Below are positions 6,134-10,916 of a stretch of 10,916 nt of DNA, piece after piece (position 1 is the stretch's first letter; each line of letters opens with the position of its first letter). The DNA is from an uncultured Bacteroidota bacterium (lineage in GTDB: Bacteria; Bacteroidota; Bacteroidia; Chitinophagales; Saprospiraceae), in assembly GCA_937952445.1 (NCBI GenBank), contig CALGAA010000384.1, positions 1 to 10,916 of the forward strand, in the 5' to 3' direction. The notes under the pieces were generated by a model that saw only the letters and a program-made list of their open reading frames with translations, did not search any database and was not told the origin of the DNA. Both the position numbers and the translations under genes were made by a program.

Positions 6134-6496
6134 ATGAAAAAATCAAAAATTCAAATTGAGGTGACATTGGATGAGGATAAGGTACCCGTGGAAATCAGAT
6201 GGAAAGCGGAAGACAGTTCCAATCCTCAATTTAAAGCGGTCAAAAGTATTTTTCTGTCCCTTTTTGATGAGGAAACTGAAGATACCATGAAACTCGACTT
6301 ATGGACCAAAGAGTTTAGGGTGGATGAAATGGACAAGTTCGTTTTTCAGACCCTGCGTACGATGGCCGATTCGTACCATAAAGCAACCAATAACAGTGAG
6401 TTGGCCAACCACATGGTTTCATTTGCGGAATTTTTCGGAAAAGAAACGGGTTTGCTTACACCTCAAAATCCAGAAGACGGTCATAGATCAAATTAA
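6134..6496 (+). CDS. gldC: GldC, gliding-motility-associated protein
   Basis: A 120-residue soluble cytoplasmic protein matching GldC, which is confined to and widespread in Bacteroidota. Visible family features are the basic start with a beta strand (KSKIQIEVTLDEDKVP), the WKAEDSS segment, the LDLWTKEFRVDEM motif at 55-67, and the helical TLRTMADSYHKATNN region (73-87). GldC was linked to gliding in Flavobacterium johnsoniae but also occurs in non-gliding relatives and is not a core secretion component, so its presence does not prove motility. The extra acidic tail after FGKETGLL runs over the 3' end of argH: the last 41 bases (6456-6496) are shared with argH on the opposite strand. No terminator is visible between the two convergent genes. 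Confidence 0.92.
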   Translation: MKKSKIQIEVTLDEDKVPVEIRWKAEDSSNPQFKAVKSIFLSLFDEETEDTMKLDLWTKEFRVDEMDKFVFQTLRTMADSYHKATNNSELANHMVSFAEFFGKETGLLTPQNPEDGHRSN

Positions 6497-7796
6497 AATC
6501 CACTTCTCCGTATTGTTCCTGGATACGCTTCAATTTTGACCTGATTTCCCGGGTGTTGAGTTGACCGATACTTCCTTCATGGGTATGGTGGATTTCCGGA
6601 ATTTTCCCGGGTTCTTCTTCCATTTGCTTTTTGACCAATAGATAGGCCTCCCGGAAGGGAATGCCCTGATCAACCTTTTCTTTGATCAATTCTACGGAAA
6701 AGGCCTGTGCATACAGAGGGTCTTTCATCAGATCCGGTTGCACTTCAATTTTTTCAATAACAAAATCCACGATGTCAAGGCAATCGAGAAATATTTCCAT
6801 TTTGGGGAAGGCGATTTCTTTGAGAATTTGATAATCCCGATGGTAACCTGTAGATAGGTTTTGTATGACTGAATTCACCTCATGGGGTAGCGTGGTGATG
6901 GAATTGAACCGTGCCCGAAGCAATTCAAATACATCGGGATTTTTTTTATGGGGCATTATGCTTGAGCCGGTTGTGTATTCTTCCGGTAAACGTACAAAAC
7001 CATAATTCTGGGAGTTGTACTGGCACACATCCATCGAAAATCTGGCTAGTGTAACGCAGACCCCGGCCATAGCATTTGCAATAAAAAACTCGGATTTCCC
7101 CCGGTTCATCGAAGCGGAAATAACGTTGTATTCCAAATCTGTAAATCCGAGCAATTCGGTGGTTCGGCGACGATTGATGGGGAAGGAGGTACCGTATCCC
7201 GCCGCTGATCCCAGAGGATTGTGGTTGATAATTTCAAGCACGGATCGAACCAATGCGTAATCGTGGATCAAAGCTTCACCGTAGGCCCCAAACCAAAGTC
7301 CAAATGAAGACGGCATAGCCACTTGCATATGGGTATATCCGGGCATCAGAACATCCTGATGTAGATCTGATTTTCGTAAAAATTTATCGATCAGCCCTTC
7401 CAGTTTTTTACCGACTTGATGGAGAAAATCCCGGTAATACATTTTTAGATCGACCAGAATTTGATCATTTCGGCTTCTGGAAGTATGCAATTTTTTTCCC
7501 GGTTCCCCGATTTCCCTGGTCAAAATCAATTCGATCTGGGAATGGACATCCTCCACACCTTCTTCTATTCTAAACTCCCCTTTTTGAACCTGAAGAATGA
7601 GTTGACGAAGCTGATCCAAAATCTGCCTGGCATCCGAACGCGAGATTATATCCCTTTCCATCAACATGATGGCATGAGCCATACTCCCATAAATATCGTA
7701 GGCTGCGATTTTGACATCGAGTTCGGCATCCTGTCCGATGGTAAATTCTTCAATGATTTTATTGATGTTTTTCTTATCGCTCCAAAGCTTGTTCAT
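6456..7796 (-). CDS. argH: Argininosuccinate lyase
   Basis: A 446-residue enzyme (family about 450-470) that splits argininosuccinate into arginine and fumarate, the last step of arginine synthesis; it acts as a cytoplasmic homotetramer. Family motifs are TSRSRNDQ (105-112), PGYTHMQ with the catalytic-site His156 (152-158), and the superfamily signature GSSIMPHKKNP (277-287), whose Ser278/Ser279 lie on the mobile catalytic loop. EDVHSQIE (82-89) is also typical. The C-terminal helical domain is complete. It is the last gene of the leftward operon. Its ATG overlaps the TGA of the upstream deacylase gene (ATGA, 7793-7796), so translation is probably coupled. Its last 41 bases overlap the end of gldC on the opposite strand. 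Confidence 0.97.
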   Translation of the reverse strand: MNKLWSDKKNINKIIEEFTIGQDAELDVKIAAYDIYGSMAHAIMLMERDIISRSDARQILDQLRQLILQVQKGEFRIEEGVEDVHSQIELILTREIGEPGKKLHTSRSRNDQILVDLKMYYRDFLHQVGKKLEGLIDKFLRKSDLHQDVLMPGYTHMQVAMPSSFGLWFGAYGEALIHDYALVRSVLEIINHNPLGSAAGYGTSFPINRRRTTELLGFTDLEYNVISASMNRGKSEFFIANAMAGVCVTLARFSMDVCQYNSQNYGFVRLPEEYTTGSSIMPHKKNPDVFELLRARFNSITTLPHEVNSVIQNLSTGYHRDYQILKEIAFPKMEIFLDCLDIVDFVIEKIEVQPDLMKDPLYAQAFSVELIKEKVDQGIPFREAYLLVKKQMEEEPGKIPEIHHTHEGSIGQLNTREIRSKLKRIQEQYGEVDFNLIYDRLLDFEV

Positions 7797-8848
7797 TCCA
7801 TGTGATTTATAAGGCTTTCGATAATTTTCTTGTAGGTCTTGTACCCCTCCTCCAACTCCGCTATCTCGATGTATTCATCCGCGGTATGCGAGCGTGCAGA
7901 ATCTCCGGGTCCTATCTTGAGGCTGGGAAATGGCATCAGTGCCTGGTCACTGAGCGTGGGGGAGCCAAACTTATGTAGCCCCAGGTCATCGATAACCCTG
8001 GTTAATAAATGGTCCTCTGGTAAAAAAGAAGAATTTAGCCGGTACGATCGTGCTTCCAGCTTAGAAGAGGTCGCCTCGTCCAATAGCTGGAATACTTCCT
8101 GATTACTGTACCTTTCGTTGACCCGCACATCGATGACAAAAGTGCAGCGATCCGGAATGACATTATGTTGGCTGCCTGCATTGATTTGGGTAACCACGGC
8201 TTGCGTATCCGGTAAATATTTGGACCTTCTGTCAAATGTTAAATTTCGGATGATGTCAATGTCGTCACAGGCGATATACAGTGCATTTTTACCTTCCAGA
8301 CGTGCGGCGTGTCCTGCTTTACCAACAGCGGTTCCATCCACTACCATCAATCCCCGTTCAGCTACAGCTGCCTGCATCCGCGTGGGTTCTCCCACTATCG
8401 CTCCCCATGGTGTGGCGATGTTTTGAAGTACGGATTGGATTCCCCCCGGACCGGATATTTCTTCTTCAGCAGAAGCTATGAGCATGAGATTGAACGGTAA
8501 ACTTTGCTCCTCATAATAGTCGATAAAAGTTTCAATCAGGCAACACAAAGCCCCTCCCGCATCGTTGGATCCGAGTCCGTACACTTTTCCTGCTTCCACT
8601 GAGGGGTCAAAGGGATCCCGGGTATAAGAACTAGCTGGCTTTACTGTATCGTGGTGTGAATTGAGTATCAGGACCGGTGCTTCTTCCTTCCAGTATTTGT
8701 TCCGGGCCAGAATATTGTTGGAGATGCGTTCAACCCCGATTCCCCGTGATCGCAAGTCTTGTTCGAGAAAATCGGCCGTCTCGTTTTCTTCCCGGCTGTA
8801 AGAAGGTATTTTGATTAAATTTTGAAGTCGTAGAAGAATAGAATCCAT
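7793..8848 (-). CDS. argE: M20-family deacylase, probable N-acyl (succinyl) citrulline or ornithine deacylase of arginine synthesis
   Basis: A 351-residue cytoplasmic metallohydrolase of the M20 ArgE/DapE/LysK group. The two-metal site is intact: HHD in NSHHDTVKP (His65, Asp67), Asp96 in GSNDAGGA, the Glu pair in SAEEEISG (Glu129 base, Glu130 ligand), Glu154 in VGEPT and His321 in RSHTADEYIEI. The lid/dimerisation domain lies at about 165-275 (KAGHAARLEGKNAL, GSQHNVIPDRC). In the operon with an acyl-ornithine transcarbamylase the expected substrate is the N-acylated citrulline made by ArgF', as shown for the acetylcitrulline deacetylase of Xanthomonas; here the acyl group is more likely succinyl. 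This substrate is inferred from context. Its ATG shares one base with the argB stop (TAATG) and its stop overlaps the argH start. A LysK- or DapE-like role is less likely given the neighbours. Confidence 0.88.
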   Translation of the reverse strand: MDSILLRLQNLIKIPSYSREENETADFLEQDLRSRGIGVERISNNILARNKYWKEEAPVLILNSHHDTVKPASSYTRDPFDPSVEAGKVYGLGSNDAGGALCCLIETFIDYYEEQSLPFNLMLIASAEEEISGPGGIQSVLQNIATPWGAIVGEPTRMQAAVAERGLMVVDGTAVGKAGHAARLEGKNALYIACDDIDIIRNLTFDRRSKYLPDTQAVVTQINAGSQHNVIPDRCTFVIDVRVNERYSNQEVFQLLDEATSSKLEARSYRLNSSFLPEDHLLTRVIDDLGLHKFGSPTLSDQALMPFPSLKIGPGDSARSHTADEYIEIAELEEGYKTYKKIIESLINHME

Positions 8849-9627
8849 TATTCATAAATTCTGGTTCCGGCAAGTTCTGATCCGCTTGTCAGTTCATCCA
8901 ATCCTGTAATCCACACCTCCTGTACGCCATTAATGAGGGCATAGAAGGCATTGTCGAGTTTCGGGATCATCCCCAGGGTAATCACCTCTTCCATTTTCAA
9001 TGCTTTGTATTGGGCATAGTTGAGGGAAGGATATAACGTGGAGTCATCATCCGGATCCTTTAATACTCCTGCTTTATCCATTCCAAAGATCAGGCGGATG
9101 TCGTAATCGCGAACGAGGGCTTTGGCGAGTTGGGTAGCGATGCTATCCGCGTTGGTATTGAGCAACTGTCCGTTATTATCATGGGTGATCGCGCAAAATA
9201 CAGGCGTAACCCGGAGTTTCAGAATTTTTTTAAGCGCAAACGTATTCACCGAATCGATGTCGCCTACGTAGCCATAATCGATCGATTCAACCCGTCGTTT
9301 TCGGGCCCGAATGACGTTGAGATCTGCTCCTGACATACCGAGGGTGAGCACGTTGTGTTTTTGGAAAAGACTGACAATTCGTTTGTTATACAATCCGGCG
9401 TAAACCATAGTTGCGATGTCCAAAGCAGCAGCGTCGGTGATCCTTCTGCCGTCGACCATTTTGGGTTCAAAACCCATGCGTTGGGTAACTTCACTGACTT
9501 TAGCACCACCACCGTGAACTATCAGCTTTGAACCATCGAGCTGTGCAACATATCGCGCCAATTTTTCGATATTCTCTTCGTTCTCGAGTAGTTTGCCACC
9601 TACTTTAATGATCGTTAGTTGCTCCAT
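8848..9627 (-). CDS. argB: N-acyl (acetyl/succinyl) glutamate kinase
   Basis: From ATG 9627 the product has 259 residues, matching the usual 255-300 of the amino-acid kinase family member ArgB. It phosphorylates N-acylglutamate, the second step of arginine synthesis. Motifs seen are IKVGGKL (7-13, catalytic Lys8), the glycine loop VHGGGAKV (37-44), substrate-binding GRRITDAA (60-67), NTNADSIA (157-164) and GMIPKL (219-224, Lys223). There is no N-terminal extension of the kind found in arginine-inhibited hexameric forms, so feedback inhibition by arginine is not expected here, though this is inference. An upstream in-frame TTG at 9645 would add six residues; I prefer the ATG because the kinase strand begins right after it. 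The gene lies 31 bases downstream of argF' and shares a base with the next gene (TAATG). Acyl preference, probably succinyl, is inferred from ArgF'. Confidence 0.94.
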   Translation of the reverse strand: MEQLTIIKVGGKLLENEENIEKLARYVAQLDGSKLIVHGGGAKVSEVTQRMGFEPKMVDGRRITDAAALDIATMVYAGLYNKRIVSLFQKHNVLTLGMSGADLNVIRARKRRVESIDYGYVGDIDSVNTFALKKILKLRVTPVFCAITHDNNGQLLNTNADSIATQLAKALVRDYDIRLIFGMDKAGVLKDPDDDSTLYPSLNYAQYKALKMEEVITLGMIPKLDNAFYALINGVQEVWITGLDELTSGSELAGTRIYE

Positions 9628-9658
9628 TTTACCGGCGTTTGACAATATAATTGTGGGA

Positions 9659-10594
9659 TTATCCCAATATGTGTTTCAAAATAACCTGCGCCGCATAAAT
9701 CCGGTTTTCGGCCTGTTCCCCAACCAGGGACATATCAGAATCCAAAACATCATCTGCTACCACCACATTGCGTCTCACCGGAAGACAGTGCATAAATTTC
9801 CCATTGTTGGTCAATTCCATTTTTGATTTGGTTACCGTCCATTCCGGACGATCCAGGGTAATCTGACCATAGGAGTGGTAAGATGACCAATTTTTCGCAT
9901 AAACAAAATCAGCATTCTCGAATGCTTCATCCTGGTTATGGGTCACCCGTGCATGACCTGTATATTGATCGGCCAATTCCATGCCTTCCGGACAGGCGAT
10001 TGTCAAATCGTATCCGGCCTGTTGAATGGTTCGGCTAAACGAATTAGCAACCGATTGTGGCAGTTTTCTGGGATGGGGAGCCCAGGTCAGTACGATTTTT
10101 GGTCTTTCGGTTTTCCGGGTTTCCTCGATGGTCATCAGATCTGCCAGACCCTGAAGGGGATGCAGCGATCCCGATTCCAGATTTACGATGGGTTTACTGG
10201 CATGCCGGGCAAACCGGGTGATGAAATCATCGTGATAATCTTCGTAGGGATCCTGAAGCTTTGGAAAAGCTCTGATGGCGATGATATCGGAATACCGACT
10301 GAGGACTTCTGCCTGTTCTATGATGTGTTCCGCAGCATCTCCATTCATCACCATTCCTTTTTTGGTCTCGAGTTTCCACGCGCTATCAGCAGCAAGATTG
10401 ATGCATTCCAGGCCGAGTTTTCGGGCTGCGATCTCGGTACTCAAACGTGTTCGCAAGCTTGGATTAAGGTACAGGCAGGTCAGTATTTTACCGGTACCTG
10501 GCTTCTCCAAAAGGCCTTCCTTTTTCAATTGTAAACCTTCGCGTGCGAGAGCCAGAATATCATCGATCGCGTCTGTATTGATAAAATTTTTCAT
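9659..10594 (-). CDS. argF': N-succinylornithine carbamoyltransferase (ArgF')
   Basis: A 311-residue transcarbamylase that carbamoylates an N-acylated ornithine. The carbamoyl-phosphate motif is SLRTR (46-50), followed by HPLQ (145-148) and HCLP (269-272). It is not a standard OTCase: it has the acyl-ornithine form NGDAAEH (84-90), and stretches such as ADLMTIEE, KTERP, TWAPHPRKLPQ and HCLPVRRN closely resemble the Bacteroides fragilis succinylornithine enzyme as I recall it. At the residue known to set specificity (Glu92 in the Xanthomonas acetylornithine enzyme, Pro90 in B. fragilis), it has Ala88. Mutating Glu92 to Ala, Pro, Ser or Val is reported to convert the acetyl enzyme to succinyl use. 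The carboxylated lysine of the acetyl enzyme (Lys302) also seems replaced, by Gln303. The ATG directly abuts the argD stop (TAGATG). Confidence 0.93.
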   Translation of the reverse strand: MKNFINTDAIDDILALAREGLQLKKEGLLEKPGTGKILTCLYLNPSLRTRLSTEIAARKLGLECINLAADSAWKLETKKGMVMNGDAAEHIIEQAEVLSRYSDIIAIRAFPKLQDPYEDYHDDFITRFARHASKPIVNLESGSLHPLQGLADLMTIEETRKTERPKIVLTWAPHPRKLPQSVANSFSRTIQQAGYDLTIACPEGMELADQYTGHARVTHNQDEAFENADFVYAKNWSSYHSYGQITLDRPEWTVTKSKMELTNNGKFMHCLPVRRNVVVADDVLDSDMSLVGEQAENRIYAAQVILKHILG

Positions 10595-10916
10595 CTATTG
10601 TCGTAATAATTCGGTGAAGCCTTCTACAAAAATATCAATTTCCTGTTGTTTTATGGTCAGCGGAGGGAGCAATCGCATGGTGTTCGGTGTTTTCGCTGAT
10701 CCTGTAAAGATCTTTTTTTCAAATATCAGTTTTTTCCGAAATTCAGAGATCGGAAAATCAAAATCCATGGCGATCATTAACCCTCTTCCCCGAATCGCCT
10801 TAATTTGTGGAATGGTTTTTAACCTTTTAATCAATTCAGTTCCGACCTGTCTTGCATTTTGGATAACCTTTTCTTTTTCAAAAACTTCCAGTACGGCGAG
10901 GGATGCGGCACAGGCC
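10595..10916 (-). CDS. argD: Acylornithine aminotransferase ArgD, C-terminal part only (5' end beyond window edge)
   Basis: The frame is open on the minus strand from the right edge (first full codon 10915-10913) to TAG at 10597-10595, giving 107 C-terminal residues. They match the small domain of class III PLP-dependent aminotransferases of the ArgD type: ACAASLAVLEVFEKEKV, then IPQIKAIRGRGLMIAMDF, KIFTGSAKTPNTMRLLPPLT with the conserved RLLPPL, and the closing helix EIDIFVEGFTELLRQ. The PLP-binding lysine lies in the missing part. ArgD transfers the amino group from glutamate to N-acylglutamate semialdehyde. It is the first gene of the operon visible here and its stop touches the argF' start. 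Promoter, argC and argG, if linked, lie to the right of the window. Confidence 0.92.
   Translation of the reverse strand, partial: ACAASLAVLEVFEKEKVIQNARQVGTELIKRLKTIPQIKAIRGRGLMIAMDFDFPISEFRKKLIFEKKIFTGSAKTPNTMRLLPPLTIKQQEIDIFVEGFTELLRQ

Noticed and set aside
9628..9645. TTG start of argB at 9645
   Set aside because: It adds six residues before the ATG at 9627, which sits at the expected distance from the IKVGGK strand; ATG is the simpler start.
10595..10834. Complete 79-residue protein starting at an internal Met
   Set aside because: The frame continues open to the right edge with clear ArgD sequence, so it is the end of a larger gene, not a small one.

Overview
The window looks like chromosomal DNA of a member of the Bacteroidota. 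The evidence is a gldC gene, an N-succinylornithine-type transcarbamylase, a CcmB/CcmC/CcmD set of Bacteroidota type, a surface-lipoprotein signal, scarce Shine-Dalgarno sequences and matches to the TAnnTTTG promoter element. The CcmC-like protein, with an inserted periplasmic domain, suggests a Saprospiria-like lineage, but that placement is inference. I see no tRNA, rRNA, CRISPR array, insertion sequence or phage gene. Base composition and gene style look even throughout, as expected for core genome.

Left part (1-3138). A lipoprotein gene cut by the left edge runs leftward (634 to 1). A 136-base AT-rich divergent region separates it from a rightward cytochrome c maturation block: ccmB (771-1424), a 443-base gap without a convincing gene, a CcmC/CcsA-type heme-handling protein (1868-2914) and a one-helix CcmD-like protein (2950-3138). 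The CcmC-like protein carries an unusual insert of about 130 residues that resembles an IPT/TIG (Ig-like) fold. No ccmA, ccmE or ccmF is present here.

Middle part (3128-6496), also rightward. A glutamate dehydrogenase starts inside the end of the ccmD-like gene. It is followed by an Lrp/AsnC regulator that may control it, a TraB/GumN-family (Tiki-like) protein preceded by a promoter-like box and a stem-loop, and gldC.

Right part (10916 to 6456), leftward. This is a tightly packed arginine operon transcribed in the order argD (cut by the right edge), argF', argB, argE-like M20 deacylase, argH. Junctions are TAGATG, a 31-base gap, TAATG and ATGA, so translational coupling is likely. The transcarbamylase has Ala88 where N-acetylornithine transcarbamylase has a specificity-setting Glu and the Bacteroides succinyl enzyme has Pro. 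The cluster therefore probably makes arginine through succinylated intermediates: succinylglutamate is phosphorylated (ArgB), transaminated (ArgD), carbamoylated (ArgF') and desuccinylated (M20 enzyme), and arginine is released by ArgH. ArgC and ArgG are not in the window. The argH and gldC reading frames overlap tail to tail by 41 bases.

The general theme is core metabolism: heme and cytochrome c assembly, ammonia-glutamate interconversion with its likely regulator, and arginine synthesis from glutamate. I found no strong case for an undescribed defence or mobile system. The most unusual items are the CcmC insert, the predicted succinyl pathway, the odd-centred palindrome before ccmC and the stem-loop before the TraB-family gene.
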